Below, in pieces: positions 1 to 8,573 of a stretch of 33,534 nt of DNA (the first letter of the stretch is position 1; each line of letters begins with the position of its first letter). This stretch comes from Antarctobacter heliothermus. Lineage in GTDB: Bacteria > Pseudomonadota > Alphaproteobacteria > Rhodobacterales > Rhodobacteraceae. A model generated the notes under the pieces. That model was not told where the DNA came from, did no database searches, and was given only the letters and a program-made list of their open reading frames with translations. The position numbers and the translations under genes are program-made. The DNA lies in assembly GCF_900188425.1 (NCBI RefSeq), contig NZ_FZON01000033.1, positions 1 to 33,534 of the forward strand, given 5' to 3'.

Positions 1-269
1 ACCGCCCAGTCGAGGCCGACCAGGCTCAGTAGGCTTTCAACGAACCCGGTCGTCTGCCGGAGCGCCATGCCGAAAAGGACTTTCATCGTCAGGCATGCCT
101 GGATCGCGGCGTCGCTATAGAGCGGCTGCCGGCCTCGCTTGCCGGTCGGCGGTGGCACCCAGACCATGTCCGGGTCGAACCAGATCGTCAGGGAGCCGCG
201 CTGCTTCAGCGCTTCGTTGTAGGCCGGCCAGTTCTTGGTCTTGTAGCTCGGCGGGATCGGTCTGCTCAT
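1..269 (-). CDS. IS5-family transposase, N-terminal part (runs off the window)
   Basis: The reading frame is open from an ATG at 269 down to base 1, giving 89 complete codons with no stop. The protein begins MSRPIPPSYKTKNWPAYNEA and continues with GSLTIWFDPDM, GKRGRQPLYSDAAIQ and a segment ending TTGFVESLLSLVGLDWAV. The NWPAYN, GSLTIWFD and RQ.YSD..I motifs mark the N-terminal domain of IS903-group IS5 transposases. The catalytic DDE residues lie in the missing part, so intactness cannot be judged. The ATG sits about 65 bp inside the proposed terminal inverted repeat, which is normal for this family. Confidence 0.85.
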   Translation of the reverse strand, partial: MSRPIPPSYKTKNWPAYNEALKQRGSLTIWFDPDMVWVPPPTGKRGRQPLYSDAAIQACLTMKVLFGMALRQTTGFVESLLSLVGLDWA

Positions 270-334
270 GCAGGACAGCTACCACGCTGGATTCACGAGA
301 TGAATCCCTCAACCAGCCTTTGCGCAACAAAGCC
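1..334 (-). mobile_element. IS5-family (IS903-type) insertion sequence, 5' end only
   Basis: The left part of the window is the transposase-start end of an insertion sequence; the rest lies outside the window. The outer boundary is placed at 334, because the reverse complement of 317-334 reads GGCTTTGTTGCGCAAAGG, which matches the GGCTTTGTTG-type terminal inverted repeat of IS903-like elements. The other end and any target-site duplication cannot be seen. Confidence 0.75.
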
Positions 335-432
335 ATTCAACGGGGTTGATGGTCTGCGGCAAACGCACGCCGGGTCGGATCCACCGGGCCAGGGGCTTTC
401 CCTGCGTCGCGGGCCTGGTCTAGGATGCTCGA

Positions 433-837
433 ATGACACAGCTTTCTCTGCACCATATCTCGCTTCCGGTTCGCGATCTTGCCCGGTCAGCAGAATTTTA
501 CGACCACGCGCTGGGCCTTCCCAGAGTGGCGCGGCCCGGATTTGGCTTTGACGGGCTATGGTACGGTTGCGGTGACGGACAATTGCACCTGATCGTCAAC
601 GCTGGCGGCACTTTTCGCAGTGGGCCGGTTACGGGCAGGGATATTCATTTCGCCGTGTCGACCACGGATTTCGACGGTCTCATCGCCCGGCTTGCAGCGG
701 CGGGTTACAGCGAAAACGCGGCTCCCGACGATCCCAAACGCCTGCGCATCAAGCGCGACAGCGATGCCGGGTTTGCGCAGATTTTCCTGATGGACCCAGA
801 CGGGCATCTGGTCGAAATCAACCGCGCGCGCGGTTGA
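433..837 (+). CDS. VOC-family (glyoxalase/bleomycin-resistance-like) protein
   Basis: This 134-residue protein has the size of a single vicinal-oxygen-chelate domain (two beta-alpha-beta-beta-beta modules). The N-terminus LHHISLPVRDLARSAEFYD is the classic first module. Likely metal ligands are His7 or His8, His52 (QLHLI), His72 (DIHFAV) and Glu128 (HLVEINRA), the last following the typical MDPDGH turn. The substrate cannot be named: members include lyases, dioxygenases and resistance proteins. An AGGA sequence lies about 8 bases before the ATG. It starts about 100 bp outside the insertion-sequence end, so the element may have altered its upstream region. It is convergent with the next gene, 11 bp away. 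Confidence 0.85.
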   Translation: MTQLSLHHISLPVRDLARSAEFYDHALGLPRVARPGFGFDGLWYGCGDGQLHLIVNAGGTFRSGPVTGRDIHFAVSTTDFDGLIARLAAAGYSENAAPDDPKRLRIKRDSDAGFAQIFLMDPDGHLVEINRARG

Positions 838-848
838 GTTGATGCGGC

Positions 849-3800
849 TCAGTCTGCCGCGCGGCGGATACGATAGTGGGTCTCGGGCGCAAACGCGCCC
901 TCGATCACCGTCTCCTCGCCATCGGCCCAGCGAATGGCGATGCGGCGCCCCTCTGCGGCTTTGCCCAGGCCGAAATGTGCCACAGGCGCGTCAAAAGACA
1001 TGAACCCGCCGCCCAGTTGCACCTCTTGCATCCGGGTCACACCCAAAGCGTCGGTCACAAGAACCGTCGCGCCGATGCCATCGCGGTTGCCGGCCAGATC
1101 CTCGAACGATACCGCCAGCGCGTGGCCGTCTTGCGCATTGTTGCGGAACACCGCCAGCGGGCCGTTCACCGTATAGGTGACGATATCCAGATCGCCGTCC
1201 CCATCCATATCGAACTGCGTCGCCGCCGCCGTCATCAGGTAATCCTCAAGCCCAAACGGGCCGGAAGCCTCGGCAAAGCCGCTGCCGGTGTTGTGGTAGA
1301 ACAGGTTGGACGGGCTGACCTCATTCGGGACCCATGTGCCGTTGACGATATAGACGTCCTGCAATCCGTCCTCGTCGAAATCGGCAATCTTGGTGTCCCA
1401 GCTCCAGCCGCCAATCTCCAGTCCCATATCCTTGGCCACATCCGCAAAGCCACCCGCGCCATCGGCGGTCAGCAGGACGTTAAAGCTTTTGATCTGGGGC
1501 AGGGCGGCATCGGCCTCTTGTGCGGTGAACGGGCGGGAGGGCAGGAAATGTACGTCGCAATAGGCGCGTGCCTTGTATTGGCCCGCCGGGATCATGCCGC
1601 ACAGATCCGCGTCCTTGCGCTGAATCGCAAGATCCTTGATCAGCATGGCCTTGCATTCGGCCTGATCGCGTCCGGTCAGATCCTGACAGCGATTGGCATA
1701 ACTGGGGTCAAAGCTGTTGCCAGACCGATACCACTCTTTGATCGCCATGTTCCGGGCACAGACCGCGCGCTGATCGTCGCGGGTGATGGCATCGCAGTAG
1801 TGCTCCAGCGGTTGCATTTTCAGCTTGGCCGACACCCCGGAAGAGCGTCCGGCGATCTGCGCCAGATACAATTCCGGCGCGCCGTCATTGGTCAGATCTG
1901 CGGTCTTGATCGCCATTGTTGTTGTGGTGGTGTGAGGGATGATTCCGTCCTGATGGGTGATCGCGCGAAAGCCCCCGGCACCATCGCCCAGATAGTAATA
2001 ATCCGGCACCTCAAAGTCATTGCCCACCAGCAGATCCGCCTTGCCGTCGCTATTGAGATCCGTGAACAGCATCGACAGCGTCTCACCGGGGATGCCGGGA
2101 AGGATGCTGTGCGCCGCGCCGCTCAGTGCGCCGTCCTCGTTCCAGATCACGCGATTGCGCGATTCCTCTCCCGGGACGCGGCGATACCAGCCCGCCGCCC
2201 AGTTGCCGACACCAAGGTCGAGGTCGCCGTCCCGGTCCGGGTCGCCAAAGGTCAGCGCCATGCTCAGGGACGCGCCGGGCGTGTTGTCGACCTGTTGCGG
2301 CGCACCAAACCCGTCCGGCCCATTCATCAGGGTGAAATTGCCGCGCTGGTAAGTCGCCAGAAACAGGTCGCGCCAGCCGTCGTTGTCAATGTCGACCAGA
2401 ACGGCGTTGAACACGGGCGCATCGGCCAGCAGGCCAAGGTCAATCTCCGTCGGCGTGAACTGGCCCGCGCCATCATTGGAAAACAGGCGCAAGCCCACCT
2501 CGGTCGAAGCAACGGCAAGGTCGATGTCACCGTCGCCGTCGATATCGCCCGACGCAAGGCTGCGCCCCTCCCAGAACGGCGGCCACATGTCGGCCATGGA
2601 AAACTCGATCGGCTGGTCCAGCCCGATCTCCCAGCCTTCCAGCCTCGTGAACCCGGCCTCGGCGGCGGGGGAGGGGACCGCAAAGGGACGCGGCTCTACG
2701 ATGATGCGGGGGGCGTCGGGGGTGGTGACAGTCCAGGGGTCGCCCTCTGCGGCCTCTGCCGCCCAGAATAAATGGGCCTGCGGGGCCTCGCCGGTCAGCA
2801 TCCGCAATGCGCGATCCGTTTGCCATTCATGATAGTAGTGCGCGCCCGCGCCGGACAGGATGCCCAGCCCCGCAATACTGGCGGCCAGCCAGAGACCCGC
2901 GCGCAGCCCGACGGATTGCGCCACGATGAAAAAGGAATAGACGCTGAAGCTGCCCAAGGTGAACAGCAGCGCCATGACATAGCCGTGGCTAAGCCCCAGA
3001 CCCAACAGCGCGCCGGTCACGACCACGTCAAAGGCGATGGGCACCGGCAGAAACACCCCCACCAGCGCGATCAGCACCAGCACGATCAAACTGAAACTCA
3101 GCCCGGTGATCAGATCCTGAGGCAGCAGCGTGGCGACGACCGCCCCCATCATCCCCGCCAGTAGCATCAGTGGCACGGTCATCGTGACGATGTACCAGAG
3201 GTTTTTCAGGTAGCTGACCAGCACGTCCCACAGGGCGCGATGCACGCCGGTCAACGGCGCGGGAGGCACGACGGCCACGCGCTGTGCGGGGGAAATTTCC
3301 TTTTGCGGCAGGTGGCGGCAGATCAGGGGCACGACCACAAGGATCACCAGCAGGCTGAGCGCGATCTTGGTCAAGGCCATGTAGAACGGCAGCAGGCTGA
3401 ACAGCATCGTCAGCACCACCACGTTCAGGGTCGGGGAGGCGATCATCGCTGACAGCGTGGTTTCCGCCCGCAGACCGCCGGTATACATGCCGCGCGCGAT
3501 GGGGGCGGCGCAGTTCACGCAGACCCCCAGCGGTGTGCCGATGGCCAGACCCAGTGCGCTGTTGGCAAAGCCACCGTTGAAGCTCTTGCGCCGCACATAG
3601 GGCGCGGCGGTGAGAAACGCGGCGGCAAAGAGCACGCCAAAGGTCATGCCCTTCTTGTTGGTGTTGATCCAGTTGAGCGTTGACCAGAACATCCGCTCTA
3701 GCACGGTCATGTCTTCGGTCAGCGGGTACTTCGCCTCAAACCCCAGCGGATCCTCCAGCAGGATGCCGCCCGACATCATCGCCTTTTCATCCAGCGCCGG

Positions 3801-3896
3801 ATAGCGCGATCCGGTCCAGAAAAGATAGGCCAGCACGAACACGATGGTGGATGCGATGGCAAGGCGAAGCCAGTCAGTTCGGGCGATGCTGTCCAC
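849..3896 (-). CDS. Membrane permease fused to FG-GAP/VCBS repeats and an ASPIC/UnbV domain
   Basis: I chose a GTG start at 3896 because AGGAAAG lies about 7 bases upstream; the frame is open further (ATG at 3977) but that extension reads like non-coding sequence. The product has 1015 residues. Residues 1 to about 360 are polytopic membrane segments resembling ArsP/DUF318-type permeases, with a CVNCAAP motif at 126-132 in a predicted membrane region. From about 440 there are seven Asp-rich FG-GAP calcium-loop motifs (for example DIDGDGDIDL, DIDNDGWRDL, DMDGDGDLDI), ending in an ASPIC/UnbV-like domain (about 935-1005). Residues 700-780 form an insert with six cysteines. The repeats are likely extracytoplasmic. 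Fusion of a permease to a beta-propeller is unusual; transported substrate unknown. It seems to stand alone: the gene upstream on the same strand ends in a strong terminator. Confidence 0.8.
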   Translation of the reverse strand: MDSIARTDWLRLAIASTIVFVLAYLFWTGSRYPALDEKAMMSGGILLEDPLGFEAKYPLTEDMTVLERMFWSTLNWINTNKKGMTFGVLFAAAFLTAAPYVRRKSFNGGFANSALGLAIGTPLGVCVNCAAPIARGMYTGGLRAETTLSAMIASPTLNVVVLTMLFSLLPFYMALTKIALSLLVILVVVPLICRHLPQKEISPAQRVAVVPPAPLTGVHRALWDVLVSYLKNLWYIVTMTVPLMLLAGMMGAVVATLLPQDLITGLSFSLIVLVLIALVGVFLPVPIAFDVVVTGALLGLGLSHGYVMALLFTLGSFSVYSFFIVAQSVGLRAGLWLAASIAGLGILSGAGAHYYHEWQTDRALRMLTGEAPQAHLFWAAEAAEGDPWTVTTPDAPRIIVEPRPFAVPSPAAEAGFTRLEGWEIGLDQPIEFSMADMWPPFWEGRSLASGDIDGDGDIDLAVASTEVGLRLFSNDGAGQFTPTEIDLGLLADAPVFNAVLVDIDNDGWRDLFLATYQRGNFTLMNGPDGFGAPQQVDNTPGASLSMALTFGDPDRDGDLDLGVGNWAAGWYRRVPGEESRNRVIWNEDGALSGAAHSILPGIPGETLSMLFTDLNSDGKADLLVGNDFEVPDYYYLGDGAGGFRAITHQDGIIPHTTTTTMAIKTADLTNDGAPELYLAQIAGRSSGVSAKLKMQPLEHYCDAITRDDQRAVCARNMAIKEWYRSGNSFDPSYANRCQDLTGRDQAECKAMLIKDLAIQRKDADLCGMIPAGQYKARAYCDVHFLPSRPFTAQEADAALPQIKSFNVLLTADGAGGFADVAKDMGLEIGGWSWDTKIADFDEDGLQDVYIVNGTWVPNEVSPSNLFYHNTGSGFAEASGPFGLEDYLMTAAATQFDMDGDGDLDIVTYTVNGPLAVFRNNAQDGHALAVSFEDLAGNRDGIGATVLVTDALGVTRMQEVQLGGGFMSFDAPVAHFGLGKAAEGRRIAIRWADGEETVIEGAFAPETHYRIRRAAD

Positions 3897-3992
3897 GGTG
3901 TGTCTTTCCTGGTTTGGTCTGTTTGACGTGGTGGGGCCATGATGCGCCGCCATGGCCGACAAGGCCCAGCGGGCCAAGCATGTCCCGAATGT

Positions 3993-4025
3993 AAAACGCC
4001 CCGCCTGCAGTCTGCAAGCGGGGCG
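3993..4025 (-). terminator. Rho-independent terminator of the tail-fibre-like gene
   Basis: CGCCCCGC (3997-4004) pairs perfectly with GCGGGGCG (4018-4025), and an inner TGCA/TGCA extends the stem. Read on the minus strand the hairpin is followed by TTTT (3996-3993). It lies just after the stop of the gene ending at 4062. Confidence 0.8.
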
Positions 4026-4061
4026 TAGATCAGAAACGCCGCAGCACGGACATGGTCCGGA

Positions 4062-5228
4062 TCAGTCGGCCTTTTCGGTCAATGCAGTCTCCAGAACGTC
4101 AATACGCTCGTTCAGCTGCGAGATGTAGATATGCGCGTGCTCCAGTTCGTTCAGCATGCCCAGCACCTTCTGGGTCAAGTCATATTGACCTTTTTCAGCA
4201 GTGGGGCCGACGTTGGGCAGATAGCCAAGGTCATACATCATTTCGGCGCGCGTCGAGATCGGCAGGATGTTGTAGTCATCCGCAAAGACCGCGTCACAAG
4301 GGGTCGCGCAGCTGCCCGAGGTGGTGATTGTGCCAAGAAGGGTCAGGTTGCCGTTGCTTCTGAGCAGGAATTCAGACGCGCCGCCGTTGGCGTTGATCGC
4401 CAGCGCGCTCAGGCCCTTTGCGGTTGCGAAGTCCCAAACATCAGTCGAGTCGATGTTGTCCATCCGGAACAGAACGTCGCCGTTGTTTTGCAGTGTCATA
4501 AGCGCCCGAAGAACTGGAGTACCGCTTACTTCGTCAATCAGCAGAGCCGCTGTCCCGTCGGTGCGGCGGACATGCAGCGCGGCAGTTGGATTGCTAGTCC
4601 CGAGACCAACCTCGCCGGTGGAATCGATGTAAAGGCTGTCTGCAGGGGCGCCCGGCTTGGCACGGAAGAACAGCCTGCTGCCGTTGGTCACGTCACGGAT
4701 GAAAAAGTTCGCCTCGTTGGCGGCAATGTCATAGGTCTGGGCGGTGAACCCGTCGCTGCCGTCCTGTTCCAGACGCAGGGTCGGTGTGTTGCCTTCGACG
4801 ACATGGATGTCCACTACCGGGTTGGCGGTCTTGATGCCGAGATCACCATCGGCCTCGACATAGAGCGAGTTGACAGGCGCGCCTGCCTCGACCCGGAAAG
4901 GAATGCGCCCGGCGGTCGAATCCTCGAACGCCAAGTAGTTGCCGCCGCCATTGGACGTGTCGTTGGCAACGATGCGCCAGTCGTTCGTCGGAAAGCTTGC
5001 ACTGACGGACGTGTCCTGAAAGTGGATGCGAAGGTTGTTTTCCTTCAGTCGCAAGGTGTCAAAGCCAAAGCTTTCGCCGTTGTTGCAGTCGTTGCCGACA
5101 CACAGGCTGAAGGCGATGATGACATCGTCCAGGTGTTGAATGTCGGCGGAGGCGCTGCTGGACAGCGCAACCCAGGCACCCAGGCCTGCCGCGGCAATCT
5201 TCCGCGTCGATTTCATTTTCTTGGCCAT
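4062..5228 (-). CDS. Secreted tail-fibre-like protein with a C-terminal coiled coil
   Basis: The 388-residue product has a Sec signal peptide with a likely cut after ASA (residue 29). Two related segments follow, near residues 110-143 and 186-219; each reads R-x-x-x-GAP-x-x-SLY then GxLG/GxVG-x-x-T-x-NP and ends in a xxHV strand. This is the GxVGIGTxNP..LHV pattern of phage tail-fibre and trimeric fibre proteins. The C-terminus resembles the region after fibre shafts: FADDYNILPI, a hydrophobic GYLPNVGP segment, then a heptad-rich helix (about 350-385) that could trimerise. There is no clear S74 autoprotease Ser-Lys pair, so self-cleavage is not claimed. CVGNDC (43-48) could form a disulfide. 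AGGA lies 8 bases before the ATG. It follows the small secreted gene by 38 bp and shares its operon. Function unknown; T2SS export is a guess from location. Confidence 0.65.
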   Translation of the reverse strand: MAKKMKSTRKIAAAGLGAWVALSSSASADIQHLDDVIIAFSLCVGNDCNNGESFGFDTLRLKENNLRIHFQDTSVSASFPTNDWRIVANDTSNGGGNYLAFEDSTAGRIPFRVEAGAPVNSLYVEADGDLGIKTANPVVDIHVVEGNTPTLRLEQDGSDGFTAQTYDIAANEANFFIRDVTNGSRLFFRAKPGAPADSLYIDSTGEVGLGTSNPTAALHVRRTDGTAALLIDEVSGTPVLRALMTLQNNGDVLFRMDNIDSTDVWDFATAKGLSALAINANGGASEFLLRSNGNLTLLGTITTSGSCATPCDAVFADDYNILPISTRAEMMYDLGYLPNVGPTAEKGQYDLTQKVLGMLNELEHAHIYISQLNERIDVLETALTEKAD

Positions 5229-5266
5229 GGTCTTTTTCCTCGCGCGCGTTGGGTCGTTTGTTCGGG

Positions 5267-5689
5267 TCAGTTTTCTTCTTCAGTCATCTCGTCTGGCGTC
5301 GTAATGACGCCACGGGATACGACGAATTGTCCTGTCAGGTAAAAGGATTTCGCCGCGGTGTCCGATGCCGCGTCACCGCGACCGTTGTTCTGGGGGTTGA
5401 CGATTTTGACCCGCTCTTCGGTCGCTGCCGTCAGTTCATAGTTGTAGACGCCATCTGTTGCCTTGGCGCGATCCAGTTCGAAAACCGGTGTTCCCGAGGC
5501 GGCAAAGACTGTCGTCATTTCGCCACTGGGCGCAACCACGTCGAGTTCGGCGTTGGTCAGCCCGAACCAGTTCACAAACCAGAAAGCGGTGGAGTTGTGT
5601 TGTGCCACCGGATCGGCGGCCTGAACCATGCCCGCCGACAAAGTGAACATGGCGGTCGCAAGGATTCGAAAAGAAATGCCGGCCCGCAT
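5267..5689 (-). CDS. Small secreted protein of unknown function, partner of the tail-fibre-like protein
   Basis: I set the start at the ATG at 5689 (140 residues) because GGGAG lies 5 bases upstream and the protein then begins with a good signal peptide, MRAGISFRILATAMFTLSAG, cut near VQAA. The frame is open upstream to 5902, but that would overlap the next gene. The mature part is beta-rich, with NSTAFWFVNWFGLTNAEL and YNYELTAATEERVKIV, and ends in an acidic tail MTEEEN. I do not recognise the family. It is the first gene of a two-gene operon, so it may help assemble or anchor the fibre-like protein (inference). Confidence 0.65.
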   Translation of the reverse strand: MRAGISFRILATAMFTLSAGMVQAADPVAQHNSTAFWFVNWFGLTNAELDVVAPSGEMTTVFAASGTPVFELDRAKATDGVYNYELTAATEERVKIVNPQNNGRGDAASDTAAKSFYLTGQFVVSRGVITTPDEMTEEEN

Positions 5690-5757
5690 AGGGTCTCCCT
5701 TGTATCGGGGTAAATCTGTTTGGACACGACTGCTAGAGTCTGTCCCAAAGGTGCGCA

Positions 5758-5787
5758 ATAATGGACCCAAAGATGCCGTCAGGTCAA
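5758..5787 (-). promoter_or_regulatory. Candidate sigma-70 promoter for the secreted two-gene operon
   Basis: On the minus strand TTGACC (5787-5782) and CATTAT (5763-5758) are spaced by 18 bases, about 70 bp before the ATG at 5689. The match is 5/6 and 4/6 to consensus. It suggests the operon has its own promoter, separate from the gspO-sel1 unit. Confidence 0.4.
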
Positions 5788-5811
5788 GTTTGATGCGCGT
5801 TTTGCGTGTAT

Positions 5812-6999
5812 CTATTGGCCGCCTTTTTGCCACATGTCCCATTTCGTCTCGGCTCGTGCCTGCGCCTCGTTGATCTGGGCGGCGGTCATTTTCGCGCTCC
5901 AATGCGCGCTCAACCCGGCGGTGCCGTCAAAACCGCTGGTGCCAGCCAACACCAGCCACATCTGGCCAAGCACATAGTCCTGTGGAACGCCAAACCCGCG
6001 AAAGTACAAAAGTGCCAGATTGGCCATCGCGGGCGCGTGTCCCGCTTCGGCGGCACGTCGCATCATCAGCGCGGCTCGTACATCGCGGCGCGGGTCGCGC
6101 TGATCGTTCTCAAGCACCAGATAGGCCACCTGAAATTCGGCCACCGGGTCGCCTGCGCGCGCGGCTTTTTCCAGGACCTTCAACCCGGCTTCGTCGCTTG
6201 GCGGCGGCGCAAGCCGGACATCGTAGACCAGGTGATCGGCGTCTTGAGGGTCGGCGCCGCCCTGTCCGCCCCGGCGGTAAAAAAGCGCGGCCAAGTCGTC
6301 GCTCTGCGGGACGCCAAAGCCGTTCTCATAGAGCACACCCAGGTTGGTCAGCGCCTCGGGCAGGCCGGTGTCCGCCGCTGCCTTGAACAACTCCGCCGCG
6401 CGGTCATAGTTCTTCGGGACACCATCGCCACGCACATAGAGCAACCCAAGATTGTTGAGCGCACGCGCATGACCGGCGTCGGCCGCCCCCTGATACAGGG
6501 CCGCCGCTTCGGCGAAATCCTGTTTCACGCCCTTGCCGTTCTGCAAAAGCACCCCAAGGCTGACTGCGGCGTCAAGATGCCCGGCCTCGGCAGCCCGCCG
6601 GTAAAGCTCGGCGGCACGGATCAATGCGGGCTCGTCCGTTTGCGTTGTCTCTATCACCAGGGCAAGGTCGTACAGATGGCCGGGGTCGCCGCTTTCCGCC
6701 GCGCGTTCCAGCAGGGCAATCGCGCGCGGAATGTCGCGCGGCACACCCAGACCCGCATGATGCAGCCGACCCAGCCGGTTGGCGGCATCCCGGCTACCGG
6801 CCTCTGCGGCCCGGTCGTACCACTGCGCGGCACGCGCAAAGTTCTGCACCACGCCATCGCCGTTTTCAAACCGTTCCGCGAGGGTCAGTTGCGCGGTCAG
6901 GTCGCCTGCCTCGGCGGCGGCGTGCAGATCGACCTGCGCCAGCGCGGGCGCGGTCGCAATTGCAAGCACGACGGCAAGCGGGCAAAGCAGACTGCGCAT
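5812..6999 (-). CDS. Sel1-repeat (SLR) periplasmic protein
   Basis: The 395-residue product starts with a signal peptide, MRSLLCPLAVVLAIATAPAL, ending ALAQ. It is followed by about eight Sel1-like repeats recognisable by the A..LG.LY..G.GV..D...A...Y..AA..G pattern, for example around GLGVPRD, GKGVKQD, GDGVPKN, GFGVPQS and GFGVPQD. Sel1 repeats are alpha-alpha hairpins used as protein-interaction scaffolds. An ATG at 6999 is preferred, with AGAGGG about 9 bases upstream; a TTG at 7005 would overlap the stop of the preceding sel1 gene. The two sel1 genes nearly touch and should be co-translated. A role beside the secretion genes is inferred only. Confidence 0.85.
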   Translation of the reverse strand: MRSLLCPLAVVLAIATAPALAQVDLHAAAEAGDLTAQLTLAERFENGDGVVQNFARAAQWYDRAAEAGSRDAANRLGRLHHAGLGVPRDIPRAIALLERAAESGDPGHLYDLALVIETTQTDEPALIRAAELYRRAAEAGHLDAAVSLGVLLQNGKGVKQDFAEAAALYQGAADAGHARALNNLGLLYVRGDGVPKNYDRAAELFKAAADTGLPEALTNLGVLYENGFGVPQSDDLAALFYRRGGQGGADPQDADHLVYDVRLAPPPSDEAGLKVLEKAARAGDPVAEFQVAYLVLENDQRDPRRDVRAALMMRRAAEAGHAPAMANLALLYFRGFGVPQDYVLGQMWLVLAGTSGFDGTAGLSAHWSAKMTAAQINEAQARAETKWDMWQKGGQ

Positions 7000-7001
7000 G
7001 G

Positions 7002-8573
7002 TCAATTGCCCTCTGGGGCAAGCACACGCAGGGCGTCGGTTTCAAACCATGTGCGGGCCGCCGCCTGAGCTGTGGCAATCTGATCGGATGTCATCAGAGC
7101 GCCCAGCACCTCACGTTTTTCCGGCGCATCGGGATGCCCGAGGGTGGCGGCTATATTGTACCACTTGTGCGCCTCGACATAATCCGGTGTGCCGTCATGG
7201 TCGCCGCGTGCAAGGATCCCGGCAAGCGTGAATTGGGCCGGGCCGTCGCCAAGGTCGGCCGCCGCGCGCATCAGTGTCAGCGCCTCTTCGTGCCGTGTCA
7301 TGTCGGTGTCGAACCAGTGCCGCGCCAATGCCGACTGTGCCGGGATGTTCCCGGCCTTGGCCTGTACGTCCAGCCAGTCGATCGCGCCGTCGCGACCCGC
7401 CTTTGCGGCAGCCAAGACCCAAGGCACCGCGCGCTGCGGTGCGGCCCGTCCGTCAAGTCGCCCTTCGACGGCCAGCCGCCCCAGTTCAATGCGTGCAAGG
7501 CGAGCGTCCGAGGTTTCCAGCGCGCGGGTGTACCAGGACAGCGCGGTGTCGAAATCCTCGTCCACGCCAGAGCCTAGCTCCATCTGCCTGGCCAGCGCGA
7601 CCATGGCCCGCCCCAGCCCGTGTTCGGCCCCCATACCATACCAGCGCGCTGCCTGTTCCATGTCCTGCGGCACGCCTTCTCCTCGGGCAAAGGCGTAGCC
7701 AAGGTTGCTCATCGCTCCGGCGTCGCCGGCCTGCGCGGCCAGCGTCAGCCAGCGCAGCGCTTCTTGCGGGTCGGCGGTCACGCCGTCGCCTTGCAGGTAG
7801 CGGGTGCCAAGCATCCGCTGCGCCATGACGTGTCCGGATTCCGCCGCGCGGCGGAACCAGTCCAGCGCCTCGACCCGGTTGGTTACGCCGCTATCGGGAT
7901 TGTCCAGCAACATGGCCAGCTGGATCTGCGCCTCTGTCAGACCCTCACCTGCTGCAGCGCGCAACCAGCGCAGCCCCTCAACCTGGTCGTTGTTCTCGAA
8001 CTGAAAAGCGGCAAGCGAGAACTGCGCCATGGCGTGCCGCTGTTCCGCAGCGGCCAGCAACCAGTTGAACGCCGCGTCCTGGTCCTGCTTGACGCCCTGG
8101 CCGTTCTGATACAGCAGTCCCAGCAGATATTGCGCGCTGGCATCGCCTCGGGTGGCGGCGCGGGTCAGCAGATCGGCTGCCTTGGCCGCGTCGCGCCCCG
8201 GCCCGCCGGGCACATCGCCGAGATAGATCCGGGCCAGCAGGGTTGCGGCCTCGGCGTGGTTCTGTTGCACCGCCTTGTCCAGCCAGAGTGCCGCGCCCGC
8301 CGGATCGCGCGGCCCGCCGCGTCCCTCGATCAACACGCGGCCATAACGGTACTGCGCCAGCGCCGTGCCGGTGTCTTCGGCCAGTGCCTTCAGTCCCTGT
8401 CGCACAGTGACAAAGTCGCCCTGCGCCCAGGCCCGTTCGATGGCGGCCATTTCCGGCACGTCCAGCGTTTCGGCAGGTGGGTCGGTCACGTCCTGCGCGA
8501 TCAGCGGCAGCGGGGCAAAGGCGGCGGCCGAGGCCAGCATGAGTGTGGCAAGGGGTCGAAAGAAGGACATCAT
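7002..8573 (-). CDS. Sel1-repeat (SLR) periplasmic protein, longer paralogue
   Basis: This 523-residue protein has a signal peptide (MMSFFRPLATLMLASAAAFA, cut near LIAQ). Most of the remainder is Sel1 repeats; clear ones include GRGGPRD, GQGVKQD, GDGVTAD, GEGVPQD and GSGVDED turns, each followed by A...W...AA..G. More than ten repeats are likely. GGAG lies 5 bases before the ATG pair. It sits 87 bp after the stop of the prepilin peptidase gene on the same strand and is tightly coupled to a second, shorter sel1 gene, so gspO-sel1-sel1 may be one transcript. SLR proteins often organise envelope complexes; a link to pilin or T2SS assembly is plausible but not shown. Confidence 0.85.
   Translation of the reverse strand: MMSFFRPLATLMLASAAAFAPLPLIAQDVTDPPAETLDVPEMAAIERAWAQGDFVTVRQGLKALAEDTGTALAQYRYGRVLIEGRGGPRDPAGAALWLDKAVQQNHAEAATLLARIYLGDVPGGPGRDAAKAADLLTRAATRGDASAQYLLGLLYQNGQGVKQDQDAAFNWLLAAAEQRHAMAQFSLAAFQFENNDQVEGLRWLRAAAGEGLTEAQIQLAMLLDNPDSGVTNRVEALDWFRRAAESGHVMAQRMLGTRYLQGDGVTADPQEALRWLTLAAQAGDAGAMSNLGYAFARGEGVPQDMEQAARWYGMGAEHGLGRAMVALARQMELGSGVDEDFDTALSWYTRALETSDARLARIELGRLAVEGRLDGRAAPQRAVPWVLAAAKAGRDGAIDWLDVQAKAGNIPAQSALARHWFDTDMTRHEEALTLMRAAADLGDGPAQFTLAGILARGDHDGTPDYVEAHKWYNIAATLGHPDAPEKREVLGALMTSDQIATAQAAARTWFETDALRVLAPEGN

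Noticed and set aside
876-2771. 631-residue plus-strand open frame opposite the permease/FG-GAP gene
   Set aside because: It is His-, Arg- and Gln-rich with no recognisable domain, while the minus strand encodes clear FG-GAP motifs. It is a mirror of GC-rich codon use.
4062-4250. S74-type self-cleaving chaperone at the fibre protein end
   Set aside because: The segment resembles the post-shaft region, but I could not find a convincing catalytic Ser-Lys pair.
4131-5342. 403-residue plus-strand open frame opposite the fibre-like gene
   Set aside because: The minus-strand product has a signal peptide, ribosome site and fibre motifs; the plus-strand frame has none and crosses the operon gap.
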